Assembly: GCF_040219335.1 (NCBI RefSeq)
Contig: NZ_JAVJSQ010000010.1
Coordinates: 62,001 to 126,000, forward strand
Reading direction: 5' to 3'
DNA: 64,000 nucleotides
Source of the DNA: Gimesia sp.
Lineage (GTDB): Bacteria > Planctomycetota > Planctomycetia > Planctomycetales > Planctomycetaceae
Shown: positions 26,184 to 35,340 of the stretch, one piece after another
How positions within the stretch are numbered: the first letter of the stretch is position 1
Layout of the letters: each line of letters starts with the position of its first letter
The notes under the pieces: model-generated
What the model saw: the letters and a program-made list of their open reading frames with translations, nothing else
Database searches by the model: none
Told to the model about the DNA's origin: nothing
Translations under genes and position numbers: made by a program

Positions 26184-27266
26184 TTAGCCGGCTGGCAGTG
26201 CTTTCAGGAAGAAATCGATAAAGTTCTGCGACATGATGCCTTTGATGTCAGCCTCGCTGTAGCCCCGCTTCTCCAGGATACTGGCGTACATTTCCAGGTC
26301 CGCAATCGTATCCAGATCGTGTGGCGTCTGTTCCTTGCCGAAACCACCGTCGAGGTCGGTTCCCATTCCACAATGCTTCGCATTACCAGCCAGCTGACAG
26401 ATGTGGTCGGTATGGTTGGCGATATCTTCGACGGAGGTCGTCTTGGGATCAGAAACGCCGATCGTCCAGCCTGGTTTGATCATCCAGTTATCGAAAGCAC
26501 AACCAATGACGGCTCCACGTTCGATCAGGGCTTTGATCTGGTCATCGGTCAGCTGACGATCCGCATCCACCAGGGAACGGCAGTTATGGTGACTGGCCAG
26601 TACAGGCCCCTGGAAAATCTCTAGAGCTTCCCAGAAGGACTGATCGGCCAAGTGGGTTACATCCAGTAACATGCCGACCCGATCCATCTCTTTCAACAGT
26701 GCGGGACCTTCCTCTTTGAGACCACCGGTACTGCCCGTTCCGTAGCAGTACGGACCGGGGCCATAATGTGCGGGGCCCAGAATCCGCAGGCCGGCATCGA
26801 ACCAGTGCTCGATCTGACCGGGTGAGAGAATCGGCGGAGCCCCTTCCATGCTCAGAATGAATCCAATGGGAATCGTGCTGCCTTCTTCGCGGGCGGCTGC
26901 CTCGTTGGCTTCCCACTCCTCGACGTGACTCTTCAGGGTCTTACCGTCCGGAATTTCCCGCAGAACCCCCTTCTCCACCATAGCCCGATAATAGGCCAGC
27001 TGTCCCATGGCGACCCCATAGGCTGCTTCGCGGGACTGATAATGTGTCAGTGCTGCATCCTTGCGGTGCAGGCGGGGCAGCAGCGTAGAGATGGTCATTC
27101 CCACGCCCCCTTTGCGCAGCGCATGCCAGGAAACGGTGGCTTCGCCGGGAATAATATTTTCGAACTGTCGTTCAAATTTACGAATTTCGCTGACCGGCAG
27201 TTCCAGGTCACGGTTCCATTCGCAGGCGTTCCAGGCCATGTCAAGGTGGGCGTCAAAAATCAGCAT
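26184..27266 (-). CDS. Membrane dipeptidase-like M19 peptidase
   Basis: A 360-residue protein of the renal dipeptidase (M19) family, which hydrolyses dipeptides with two zinc ions in a TIM-barrel. Zinc ligands are visible: His7 and Asp9 in DAHLDMAW, Glu141 in LSMEGAP, His205 in DVTHLADQ, His226 in LASHHNCRS. The late GMGTDLDGG carries the conserved Asp. There is no signal peptide, so it is likely cytoplasmic. The real substrate in planctomycetes is unknown. Confidence 0.9.
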   Translation of the reverse strand: MLIFDAHLDMAWNACEWNRDLELPVSEIRKFERQFENIIPGEATVSWHALRKGGVGMTISTLLPRLHRKDAALTHYQSREAAYGVAMGQLAYYRAMVEKGVLREIPDGKTLKSHVEEWEANEAAAREEGSTIPIGFILSMEGAPPILSPGQIEHWFDAGLRILGPAHYGPGPYCYGTGSTGGLKEEGPALLKEMDRVGMLLDVTHLADQSFWEALEIFQGPVLASHHNCRSLVDADRQLTDDQIKALIERGAVIGCAFDNWMIKPGWTIGVSDPKTTSVEDIANHTDHICQLAGNAKHCGMGTDLDGGFGKEQTPHDLDTIADLEMYASILEKRGYSEADIKGIMSQNFIDFFLKALPAG

Positions 27267-27343
27267 GAATGTTCTATCCTGAATGTAGGTAGGGATGACC
27301 GGGTTCGGTCATCAATATAAGTCAGAGCCACGCAGAGGCGGCT

Positions 27344-27829
27344 TCAGGTCGAGGCAGGAGTCTCAGGGCCGTCTGTTTCAATTGTTGAGCCACCGCCACA
27401 GGCACAGACGCCTGCCGCGAGTGAAAACCAGCCCACAATCAACAAAGTACCCCCGATGGGCGCGATCGCTCCCCAGAAAGTTTGACCGCTTAAGGTTAAA
27501 ACGTAAAGACTGCCAGAGAAAAAAATGATTCCCAGCAGAAAACACCAGCCGGCAATGTTGAGCAGCTTCTGTTTTCGCGAAGTCACACCCGCAAAACCAA
27601 CGGCCAGCAGCGCCAGTGAATGATACATCTGGTACTGCGCGCCGGTTTTGAAGTCGTTCAGGTATTTCTGGGCAGCGGGCACTTCGACGCCGGTGACCGT
27701 TTTCACCTGGCCCGCATATTTTTCTGCAAAGTAACCATCGATTCCATGCGCAGCGAAGGCACCCAGAATGACGGCCAGTCCACCCAGCGCCGCGCCAATT
27801 GTCGACCAGTTAAGAGAGCAGCAGGACAT
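27344..27829 (-). CDS. DUF423-family membrane protein
   Basis: A 161-residue protein with four membrane segments. The start has the family motif IGAALGGLAVILGAFAAHG, and the middle QYQMYHSLALLAVGF, followed by a GWCFLLGIIFFSGSLYVL segment, all typical of DUF423 (YgdD-like). The function of the family is unknown. A Cys/Gly-rich tail (CACGGGST) after the last span is not usual. It stands alone between the dipeptidase and DJ-1 genes. Confidence 0.85.
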   Translation of the reverse strand: MSCCSLNWSTIGAALGGLAVILGAFAAHGIDGYFAEKYAGQVKTVTGVEVPAAQKYLNDFKTGAQYQMYHSLALLAVGFAGVTSRKQKLLNIAGWCFLLGIIFFSGSLYVLTLSGQTFWGAIAPIGGTLLIVGWFSLAAGVCACGGGSTIETDGPETPAST

Positions 27830-27880
27830 CAGTTTGTCTCCAGAGTTAATTAGTAGGATCGCCTGTTCGGCTGACGAACA

Positions 27881-28462
27881 TCAGAGTTCGATTTTTGTTC
27901 CCAGTACCTTCAGGAAAGCAGCCAGCCACTGCGGATGGGCAGGCCAGGCAGGCGATGAAACCAGGTTCCCATCCACGTGCACGCCATCAATGGCTGTTTC
28001 CACATAAGTTCCACCCGCCAGATTCACTTCGGGGCCGCAGGCAGGATACGCAGTACAGCTGCGATCTTTGAGTACTCCTGCTGCAGCCAGCAGCTGCAGC
28101 CCGTGACAGACAGCGGCCACCGGTTTGCCGGCTTCGAAGAAGCTGCGCGTGATTTCAAGTACGCGCTCGTTAAGGCGAATGTATTCGGGAGCCCGTCCGC
28201 CGGGAATCAAGAGACCGGTGTAATCATCGGGATGGACTTCTGAGAAAGTCGCATTCAGGGTGAAGTTGTGCCCCCGTTTTTCGGAATACGTCTGATCCCC
28301 TTCGAAGTCGTGGATCGAAGTCCGGATGATGTCCCCCGCTTTTTTATCCGGACAGACAACGTCGACCTGGTAACCGACCATCGTCAGCGCCTGGAAAGGC
28401 ACCATGATTTCGTAGTCCTCGACATAATCGCCGGCTAAAAACAGAATTGATTTTGCAGCCAT
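27881..28462 (-). CDS. DJ-1/PfpI-family protein
   Basis: A 193-residue class-I-glutamine-amidotransferase-like protein. The nucleophile elbow [12 protein letters not shown] has Cys119 and His120, [11 protein letters not shown] is the oxyanion side, and the N-terminus [15 protein letters not shown] is the usual first strand and acidic helix. Members are proteases, deglycases or chaperone-like proteins; the sequence does not tell which. No signal peptide. Confidence 0.88.
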   Translation of the reverse strand: MAAKSILFLAGDYVEDYEIMVPFQALTMVGYQVDVVCPDKKAGDIIRTSIHDFEGDQTYSEKRGHNFTLNATFSEVHPDDYTGLLIPGGRAPEYIRLNERVLEITRSFFEAGKPVAAVCHGLQLLAAAGVLKDRSCTAYPACGPEVNLAGGTYVETAIDGVHVDGNLVSSPAWPAHPQWLAAFLKVLGTKIEL

Positions 28463-28564
28463 GAATGCGTCTCCCTCTTAAAAAACAGATCAGTGCCTGC
28501 GAACAGGAATGTACCTTTCCTGTCTGAGGGTGTCTGATGCTGTGAGATCAGGTTCGAATCGATT

Positions 28565-29443
28565 TCAGCTGACCAGCATATAGATCAGCCGTATTCCAAT
28601 CATAAGAGCCACCGAAAGTAATAACCAGCCAAACTGCTGTCTCAACTGCAGGCCTTTGAGACGGGAGTTCAGGTCCGAGCCCAGTCGAGCGCCGATGGTC
28701 CCCCCCAGCAGGAGAGCGATTACAATTTCGATACTGACATTGCCGTGCAAGGCATGGGCAATCGTCGATTGAAAGGCCACAATCCAGACAATCACCAGGC
28801 TGCAGGTGATGGCGCGATGTGTGGGAATTCCCAATCCAAAAATCAGCATGGGCAGCAGCAGGATTCCCCCACTAATACCCAGCAGGCCCGAAATCAGTCC
28901 GAGCGCCAGGCCAAACCAGGCGATCACCGGAATGGAAAGCGTCCCCTCGAACAGGTTGGGGAAAGTCGCTACCGGCGGGATGAGAAAGCGGTTTTTGAAA
29001 ATCGCGTCCTTCAATTCCGAGTCCGGTCGACGTGCGCTTCTCAGGGAAATGACGGCCAGTGTCAGCAGCATCAGAAAATAGACAACCAGCACCACCAGGT
29101 CCGCTACGATGATCGGCTGTCCGTTCAGCTGGATCTTGGCGGAATTCTTTGCTTTTTCCAGAATGCTGGTCCCGGCGATTACGCCGAGGAACAGTCCTCC
29201 CGTGATGACCAGGGGAAAAGCAAGGTCCCGGATTTTGATCTTCCGAGCAAGCAGAGAGGTGGTCGCCGGTCCCAGAATCTGGCAGGCACTGGAGCCGACA
29301 GCCAGTTCCATGGGGACACCCAGGACGATATTCAGAATCGGGACGAGCAGAAAACCGCCCCCGACACCGAACATGCCTGCCAGGAAGCCGATCGCGCCCC
29401 CGGCCAGCGAAATCAGCAAAAAATCAAACAATCCCACGCTCAT
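28565..29443 (-). CDS. TauE/SafE-family sulfite exporter-like permease
   Basis: A 292-residue inner membrane protein with about eight spans. The N-terminal GGAIGFLAGMFGVGGGFLLVP and the second-half GLISGLLGISGGILLLPML are the two repeated signatures of the TauE/SafE family, which moves sulfite or sulfonated compounds. A small membrane-protein gene 12 bases upstream is probably in the same transcript. Sulfonate export would suit an organism with many sulfatases, but this is inference. Confidence 0.88.
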   Translation of the reverse strand: MSVGLFDFLLISLAGGAIGFLAGMFGVGGGFLLVPILNIVLGVPMELAVGSSACQILGPATTSLLARKIKIRDLAFPLVITGGLFLGVIAGTSILEKAKNSAKIQLNGQPIIVADLVVLVVYFLMLLTLAVISLRSARRPDSELKDAIFKNRFLIPPVATFPNLFEGTLSIPVIAWFGLALGLISGLLGISGGILLLPMLIFGLGIPTHRAITCSLVIVWIVAFQSTIAHALHGNVSIEIVIALLLGGTIGARLGSDLNSRLKGLQLRQQFGWLLLSVALMIGIRLIYMLVS

Positions 29444-29455
29444 TTTCGCACCGCC

Positions 29456-29602
29456 TCAAATCTGGTAGTCGGGGAAAATGTAGTCGTCATCAGAGTTATT
29501 GTTCGAGCGATCTTGCCATTGATTGAAAATCCAGTTCACGATCACTCCCCATAACACGGGGATAATGATGCAGGCGATGATAAAAAAAATCTTATCCAGC
29601 AT
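29456..29602 (-). CDS. Small single-span membrane protein (48 aa)
   Basis: A frame of 48 residues starting MLDKIFFIIACIIIP, followed by a short Trp-rich segment (WGVIVNWIFNQWQ) and an acidic tail NNNSDDDYIFPDYQ. It is made of one membrane span and a cytoplasmic or outer tail. It stands 12 bases before the TauE-like gene in the same direction. A CCAGG-type weak ribosome binding site precedes it. I do not recognise a family. Confidence 0.6.
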   Translation of the reverse strand: MLDKIFFIIACIIIPVLWGVIVNWIFNQWQDRSNNNSDDDYIFPDYQI

Positions 29603-29795
29603 GTACCTGGCCTTCCTGGAAATTCAAAACGATGTGCTTCGTGTTTAGAGGCAAACAGCGGTTGCTGTCAAGTGTCAGACTCCCCTTCCCTGAGATTGAG
29701 CATTGATCTTAGTTGTTTTTTCATGACTTTTATGGGAGCATGTACGCACGTTAATATAAATATCTCTGCCTGTTCTCATCGAGTGTGATCCGCAT

Positions 29796-30926
29796 ATGCC
29801 AGCCGAATCTTCTGAATCAGACCAGTTACTGCTGGATCAGATCCAGCTTAATCTGATTCAGGGAGTCGGTCCGCGCATCCGGCGTTCCCTGCTGGACCAG
29901 TTTGGAACACCGAGTCAAATCTTAAATGCCCCTCGACAGGATCTGCTGAACGTGCCGGGGATTGGCGCAAAGCTGGCCAACGCCATCATCTATCGTACCT
30001 CCAAATCGACGGCTGAAGAAGAACTGCAGCGCTGTCGAGCCGCAGGATACCAGCTGCTGTCTGAAGAGTCTGATGATTACCCATCCCTCTTAAGGGAGAT
30101 GCCCGATCCCCCTGCCCTGCTCTACTGCAAAGGAGAGATCCTGCCCGAAGACGAACTGGCGGTTGCGATTGTCGGTTCACGAAAGTGTACGCATTATGGG
30201 TTGCAGCAGGCCGAAAAAATGGCAGCCGCCCTGGCTCGCGCCGGTGTGACAGTGGTGAGTGGACTGGCACGAGGCATCGATCAGGCCGCCCATCGGGGCG
30301 CTCTCAAAGCCGGAGGCCGAACGATCGCCGTAATGGCAACCGGGCTCTCGCATATTTATCCTCCCGAGCATCGCGAACTATCCAAGCAGGTCTCCGCACA
30401 AGGAGCCCTGGTGACCGAGTTCCCCCTCGACCAGGCTCCCGTGGCCGGATTGTTTCCACAACGTAACCGGATTATCAGCGGACTGTCGATGGGCGTACTG
30501 TTGATTGAAGCGGGGCGTAAGAGTGGGGCCCTGCATACAGCCCGACATGCTTACGAACAGGGGCGAGACGTATTCGCTGTTCCGGGACGAATAGATCACC
30601 CGGCGAGTGCCGGCTGTCATGATCTGATTCGCGATGGCGCCATGCTTGTCCGCAGCGTGGAGGATGTGCTGGAAGGATTGAGTCCCGCTAAAACTCCGGT
30701 GAAGGTCTCAGAAAACCGTGAAGTGCATACGCCGCGCGAACTCTCCCTGAGCGATTTTGAACGGGATGTCCTGAATTTGGTCACACTCGAGCCGCAGCAT
30801 TTGAATGAAATCGTGCAATCCAGTAATCTCGACTCGTCCCGTATTCTCTCCACCTTGACGGTTCTGGAAATGCGGAAGGTCGTTAAACGTCTGCCGGGTG
30901 GGTTTCTTGTCAGAGCCACCGGCTGA
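29796..30926 (+). CDS. dprA: DNA-processing protein DprA
   Basis: A 376-residue protein with the three usual DprA parts. Helix-hairpin-helix region at residues 25-65 (LLNVPGIGAKLANAI), Rossmann-like domain from about residue 120 (VAIVGSRKCTHYG, VVSGLARGIDQAAHRGAL, GLFPQRNRIISGLS, RPSGALHTARHA-like GRKSGALHTA), and a C-terminal winged helix (residues 310-370). DprA binds incoming single-stranded DNA and loads RecA. Its presence next to a disrupted comM shows that parts of the uptake pathway remain in the host. Confidence 0.95.
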   Translation: MPAESSESDQLLLDQIQLNLIQGVGPRIRRSLLDQFGTPSQILNAPRQDLLNVPGIGAKLANAIIYRTSKSTAEEELQRCRAAGYQLLSEESDDYPSLLREMPDPPALLYCKGEILPEDELAVAIVGSRKCTHYGLQQAEKMAAALARAGVTVVSGLARGIDQAAHRGALKAGGRTIAVMATGLSHIYPPEHRELSKQVSAQGALVTEFPLDQAPVAGLFPQRNRIISGLSMGVLLIEAGRKSGALHTARHAYEQGRDVFAVPGRIDHPASAGCHDLIRDGAMLVRSVEDVLEGLSPAKTPVKVSENREVHTPRELSLSDFERDVLNLVTLEPQHLNEIVQSSNLDSSRILSTLTVLEMRKVVKRLPGGFLVRATG

Positions 30927-30961
30927 TCTGAACTCTGTCTTTGCTTCGAATGCCATCTTCT

Positions 30962-31633
30962 ATGAACCTGGACTCTGCAGATACCGCCCCCGGACAGGCG
31001 GTCTACACGAGAAAAATGCTTTCCATCTACGATATCTGGGTTCTGGGAATTTCAAACTCCCTGATCTGGAAATGTCGCACTAAACAGATTCTGAACTGGA
31101 TGAATCAGAGCCTGACTGCCAATCACCTCGATGTCGGTGTGGGCACCGGTTATTATCTGGAGCATTGCACCTTTCCGCGTTCAGAAGTCCGCCTGGGACT
31201 TCTGGATTTGAATCCCAACAGTCTGGCGGCCGCCGCCAGTCGGAGCGCACGCTACCAGCCGGAAGTCTATCAGGCCGATGTACTGGCTCCCCTGCCCCCG
31301 CAGGCACGCCCTTTCGATTCAGTCAGTCTGAATTATCTGCTGCACTGTCTACCCGGCGATCTGACATCAAAAGCAAAGCTGTTCGATCATCTGGGGCCCT
31401 GGTTAAACCCGGGCGCCATCATCTCCGGAGCTACGATTTTGAGTCAGGGAGTCCCGCGTGGCTTTTCGGCCCGACGTCTGATGAACTTTTATAACCAGAA
31501 AAAGATCTTCACAAATACGTCGGACAGTCTGGATGAGTTACAATCCCAACTCGCAAGTCGCTATACTGACGTGGAAGTGAAAGTGACTGGCTGTGTTGCC
31601 CTCTTTCGCGCCCGCACACCTTCACCTGGCTAA
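30962..31633 (+). CDS. SAM-dependent methyltransferase
   Basis: Class I methyltransferase of about 223 residues. The motif LDVGVGTGYYLEH (residues about 50-62) is the SAM-binding loop, LGLLDLNPNSLAAAA the acidic end of strand 2, and FDSVSLNYLLHCLPG motif IV/post-IV. The start is uncertain: TTG 30941, ATG 30950 and ATG 30962 are in frame and none has a clear ribosome binding site. The substrate cannot be told. It lies 35 bases behind dprA. Confidence 0.8.
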   Translation: MNLDSADTAPGQAVYTRKMLSIYDIWVLGISNSLIWKCRTKQILNWMNQSLTANHLDVGVGTGYYLEHCTFPRSEVRLGLLDLNPNSLAAAASRSARYQPEVYQADVLAPLPPQARPFDSVSLNYLLHCLPGDLTSKAKLFDHLGPWLNPGAIISGATILSQGVPRGFSARRLMNFYNQKKIFTNTSDSLDELQSQLASRYTDVEVKVTGCVALFRARTPSPG

Positions 31634-31644
31634 CGATCATCGAC

Positions 31645-32469
31645 ATGGAAATACGCGCCTTCGCCGAACGGGTTCTCTTAAGCGAGTCTCTGGAAGAAAA
31701 ACTGCTTCCCGCCCCTGAAGTACTGACTGACGAACATCCAGGAGATCCTTTGCGTATTCAGGAACCAGGGCGACCTGCGAACCTGAAGTTCGCTCCCCCG
31801 CGAACCGCCCCCGGTATGCCGAAACCCTCCGCACTACTTGAGCAGGACAAGCGGGCCCTGGCACATCACATCATGGCGAATCATGAACTGCAGGCCCTGG
31901 AAGTGATGGCCTATATTCTGTGCGCCTTCCCCGATGCTCATGCAGAGTTTCGCCAGGGAATGTGCAACATCATGGCAGACGAGCAGCGACACACGCGCAT
32001 GCATAAGGAACGTGCCTCCGTGCTGGGGCTGGAGTTCGGCAGCCTGCCTGTGAACTGTTACATCTGGAAGAAAGCATTGAGTTACGAGAGTCTGCTGGAT
32101 TATCTGGCCGGTCTGCCACTCACGTTCGAAGGTCGTAACCTGGATCATACTCTGGAATTCGAACAGTATTTTCTCGATGCTGGCGACCAACGGAGTGCCG
32201 CGTTGATGAAGGTCGTCTATCGCGATGAGATTCAGCACGTCGCCTTTGGTCTGCACTGGCTACGTCAGCTAAAACCCGACCACCTCTCTGACTGGGAGAC
32301 CTACGAACAACATCTGCACTGGCCAGTTAGAGCTGCCCTGTCGGTCGGAGATACCTTCAATCGTGAGGGACGCAAGGAAACGGGAATGACTGACGAGTTC
32401 ATCGAGCAACTCTATCAGGCCGCTCAGACCGATCAGCCCCCAAATCAGAAGCCTAAGAAACTGGATTAG
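31645..32469 (+). CDS. DUF455-family ferritin-like protein
   Basis: A 274-residue protein of the DUF455 family, a ferritin-like four-helix fold. Metal ligand patterns are visible: HHIMANHELQALEVM (Glu/His), MADEQRHTRMH (ExxxH), LEFEQYFLD, and VYRDEIQHVAFG (ExxH). Family members are predicted di-metal proteins; no reaction is established. The N-terminal 60 residues are family-typical (LPGRPANLKF-like RPANLKF). It starts 11 bases behind the methyltransferase and forms an operon with it. Confidence 0.85.
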   Translation: MEIRAFAERVLLSESLEEKLLPAPEVLTDEHPGDPLRIQEPGRPANLKFAPPRTAPGMPKPSALLEQDKRALAHHIMANHELQALEVMAYILCAFPDAHAEFRQGMCNIMADEQRHTRMHKERASVLGLEFGSLPVNCYIWKKALSYESLLDYLAGLPLTFEGRNLDHTLEFEQYFLDAGDQRSAALMKVVYRDEIQHVAFGLHWLRQLKPDHLSDWETYEQHLHWPVRAALSVGDTFNREGRKETGMTDEFIEQLYQAAQTDQPPNQKPKKLD

Positions 32470-32493
32470 ACTCACAAACCAGGAAAACAGAGC

Positions 32494-33213
32494 ATGCCGC
32501 CACGATGTAAACCAGTCTGGGACAAAGTGATCTTTGTAGACTGGCATGGCGTGCTGTCCCGCGACCCCTTCTGGCTCTCTATCCTCCATAACAGCGACCA
32601 TCCCCTGCACGCCCAACTGACGGACGCAGCCGAAGTCCTGTTTCAAGACGAGTCACTGATCCATGACTGGATGCGGGGAGATGTTTCTGCGCACCAGATC
32701 TTAGACAGCTTGGATATCGATCCGGATGACTCGTTTCCCCCTGACTATCTGAGACGCAAGCTGGTAGAGGACTGTCAGTTAATGCAGGTCAATCAGCGGC
32801 TGGTTCAGATGTTGCGTGAGATCCGGCAGCGGGGAATTGGAATCGTCCTGGCGACCGACAATATGGACTGTTTTCAGGAGGCACTTCAAGACGCAAACGC
32901 GCAGAGACCGTTAACAACTCAATCCGTGGAAGAGGAAACTCTCTCGTTCCGTCAAGCTGCTCAATTGTTTGATGAAGTGCTCTGTTCCTGTAGCCAACGT
33001 GTGCTGAAACGAGAAAACCCAAAACGGTTTTACGGCAGCTGGCTGAGTGCGCATGCGCTTGAATTCGAGGACACCTTGCTGCTGGATGACCTGGAGGTTA
33101 ACTGCAGTGCGTTTCAAAGAGCAGGGGGGAGGTCCCTGCAGATGACAAATCTGGATCATGATGAAGAAGAGTCAAATCTGATTGCTGCTATTCTACAGTG
33201 GCGACATCTTTGA
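32494..33213 (+). CDS. HAD-like hydrolase
   Basis: A 239-residue HAD-fold protein. Motif I is VIFVDWHGVLSRD (Asp15, with His instead of the second Asp, as in the sub-group starting D-x-x-G-V-L), motif II IVLATDNMD, motif III lysine in VLKRENPKRFY, motif IV LLLDDLEVN. The insert between I and II is an all-helical cap. Because the second Asp of motif I is not present, it may be a dehalogenase or epoxide-hydrolase-like member rather than a phosphatase. Confidence 0.75.
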   Translation: MPPRCKPVWDKVIFVDWHGVLSRDPFWLSILHNSDHPLHAQLTDAAEVLFQDESLIHDWMRGDVSAHQILDSLDIDPDDSFPPDYLRRKLVEDCQLMQVNQRLVQMLREIRQRGIGIVLATDNMDCFQEALQDANAQRPLTTQSVEEETLSFRQAAQLFDEVLCSCSQRVLKRENPKRFYGSWLSAHALEFEDTLLLDDLEVNCSAFQRAGGRSLQMTNLDHDEEESNLIAAILQWRHL

Positions 33214-33246
33214 TCAGGTCCAGCATTCAGTTTGAAAGAAAGCCCG

Positions 33247-33747
33247 ATGTCGCAAAGTGATGATCTCCAAAATGAGGCGGATAGCGAGGAGATGGGATAT
33301 CATCTGATGTTTCAGCAGATGTATCCACAGGTCCGGAATTGTGACTCTCGGGCATACTTTCGAGCCAAGCTTACGAATCTCAGGAGAGCACTTGAAGTTA
33401 TGTTGACGGAGGAGGAATATCAGGAAGAACGTCAGAGGATATTCAAAGAGATCATAGATCCAGATAAACGTGATCTGTTTATGAATCTGATCTTGTTATT
33501 CTTCATTTTCGTTGGGGTAACCGGAATCGCTTATGGCTTTTATACTCAGAATTGGGGATTTGTCTGTTTGGTTCCTTCAACTCTGGTATCTCTCTGGTTT
33601 CTTCGCGGTCAGCGCCGTTACTACTACTGGTTAAATTCACTGACGTTTCATCAGCGTGCAGAAATTATCGACTATTTAAGGTCTTCACATCTGATTGATG
33701 ATACAGAACAGAACCAGATGCGATCCAGGCTAGAGTCACGACAGTGA
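33247..33747 (+). CDS. Membrane protein of unknown function
   Basis: The start is placed at ATG 33247 (GAAAGAAAG upstream). The 166-residue protein has a charged helical N-terminal half with Met/Gln/Arg, then two membrane spans (LILLFFIFVGVTGIAYGF and WGFVCLVPSTLVSLWFL), then an Arg/Tyr-rich stretch RGQRRYYYW and a short cytoplasmic helix. No family is recognised. Confidence 0.6.
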   Translation: MSQSDDLQNEADSEEMGYHLMFQQMYPQVRNCDSRAYFRAKLTNLRRALEVMLTEEEYQEERQRIFKEIIDPDKRDLFMNLILLFFIFVGVTGIAYGFYTQNWGFVCLVPSTLVSLWFLRGQRRYYYWLNSLTFHQRAEIIDYLRSSHLIDDTEQNQMRSRLESRQ

Positions 33748-33767
33748 ATCAGACAGTTCCCCAAAAG

Positions 33768-35291
33768 CTATTCAGGATTCGGAGTTTTCTTTCGCGGTTT
33801 TTTCTTGCGTTTCTTTTCCAGGCTCGGGTGTTTCGGGCCGCCGCCCAGGTAGGGATGCTTTTCCAGTTCGTCTCCCTGTCCCAGTTCGCGGGGATCATGA
33901 GTTGCAACCAACTTTTGATGCAGTTCCTTCGCGAGCCTGGCTTTGATCATCTGATACATGGGATCCTGGGCCACATTCTGTTGCTGATCAGGGTCATTCC
34001 GCAGATCATATAATTCTTCTGCAGGCAACTTGCCGAAGGCCAGTTCATACAGTCGGCGATGTTCCGCATCCTTATCTTTATGGGTAACCATGTAGGTCTT
34101 GGTCGGGCCATTGTCACAATCCCCATACCAGGTGCCCGGAATGGCTGCCTTGGTGTAGTTGGGTGTTCCCGCGGGCCAGCGATCAGGCCGGTAATTGTGG
34201 ATGTAAAGAAAATCGTCCGCCCGAATCGCACGGCAGGGGTAGCCTCCCATGTCAGGTTCTTCCTGTGAGGGAACGTGTCGCTCCTTGCCAAAGAAGATTT
34301 CATCGTGGTCAGCTACGATGCGTCCCGATCCGGATGCATCCAGAACCGGCATCAGACTCTTGCCGGTGACGTCTTGGGGAATTTCGACACCAGCGGCTTC
34401 GTAGAATGTGGGGGCCAGGTCAATCAGACTGACGAAGTCCGTCACACTCCGATTGGGCTTAATGTGAGAGGGCCAGCGCGCCGCCAGGGGAACGCGAGTG
34501 CCGGTATCGTACAGGCAGCTCTTGCCACGGGGGAAAGGCATACCGTGGTCGCCGGTCATGAAGATGATGGTATTGTCCAGTTCGCCTTTTTCTTCCAGCA
34601 GTTTCAGCGCGTCTCCCACGAGCTGGTCGAATCGCTGGACTTCAAAGTAATAGTCGGCGACGTCGCTACGGACTTCCTCTGCGTCAGGGAAGCAGGCGGG
34701 CAGCTTGATCTTGCTCAAATCCATGCCACTTTCTACTCCGGACCCTGGTGCGTACGGGCGGTGGGGATCACTACTGCCTAACCAGAAACAGAAGGGCTCA
34801 TCGCCGTCCTGCTGGTTGAGGAAGTCCTGAAAATTTTTGAATCGTTTTCCAGCCAGTTCGCGAGAGCGGGTTTCGGTACGCCCCGGTCCCCAGGCTTTGC
34901 CTGTATGTCCTACGGTGTAACCGTGTGACTTCAGAATCTCCGGATAGGTCGTGAGACGATCCGGAAAAATACAGTGCAGGTTCGCTCCCGCAGCGAGTTG
35001 CCAGTGATATTTACCAGTTAGAATGGCACCACGGGAAGGCGTGCAGGACGGGGACGAAACATAAGCATTCTGAAACAACACTCCTTCGCGGGCGAGCCGA
35101 TCGAAGGTGGGAGTTTTAACGACGGGGTCGCCATAAGCGCCGGCATGAGGCCAACCCCAGTCGTCGGCAATCGCAAACAGAATATTAGGACGTTTCGCTT
35201 TTTCGGCAGACTGAGCTGCGGAAGTTGGAATCAGATTAAATGCCAGCGTCAGACAGAACAGCAGACGCAGCCAGAAAGAACCATTAAACAT
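33768..35291 (-). CDS. Secreted Cys-type sulfatase
   Basis: A 507-residue sulfatase of the alkaline phosphatase superfamily. A signal peptide occupies residues 1-26. The start of the domain PNILFAIADDWG has the metal-binding Asp pair (43, 44), and SCTPSRGAILTG holds the formylglycine site Cys83-x-Pro-Ser-Arg87. TGDHGMPFPRGK and RVPLAARWP are further family motifs. A sulfatase-modifying enzyme must convert Cys83; none is in the window. The very basic C-terminus (KKRKKKPRKKT) is unusual for a secreted protein. Its partner in the same direction is the large PVC-type cytochrome protein upstream. Confidence 0.92.
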   Translation of the reverse strand: MFNGSFWLRLLFCLTLAFNLIPTSAAQSAEKAKRPNILFAIADDWGWPHAGAYGDPVVKTPTFDRLAREGVLFQNAYVSSPSCTPSRGAILTGKYHWQLAAGANLHCIFPDRLTTYPEILKSHGYTVGHTGKAWGPGRTETRSRELAGKRFKNFQDFLNQQDGDEPFCFWLGSSDPHRPYAPGSGVESGMDLSKIKLPACFPDAEEVRSDVADYYFEVQRFDQLVGDALKLLEEKGELDNTIIFMTGDHGMPFPRGKSCLYDTGTRVPLAARWPSHIKPNRSVTDFVSLIDLAPTFYEAAGVEIPQDVTGKSLMPVLDASGSGRIVADHDEIFFGKERHVPSQEEPDMGGYPCRAIRADDFLYIHNYRPDRWPAGTPNYTKAAIPGTWYGDCDNGPTKTYMVTHKDKDAEHRRLYELAFGKLPAEELYDLRNDPDQQQNVAQDPMYQMIKARLAKELHQKLVATHDPRELGQGDELEKHPYLGGGPKHPSLEKKRKKKPRKKTPNPE

Positions 35292-35340
35292 AGCGCACCT
35301 TTAACGGTAAAGAATTCAGAAAACGTTTCTGAGTTCCACT

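Noticed and set aside
28503..28523. ACAGGAA...TTCCTGT hairpin as a terminator
   Set aside because: Seven pairs only and no T run after it on either strand.
28745..29554. 269-codon plus-strand open frame opposite the TauE/SafE gene
   Set aside because: It is antisense to a clear eight-span permease and has Gln/Arg-rich random composition.
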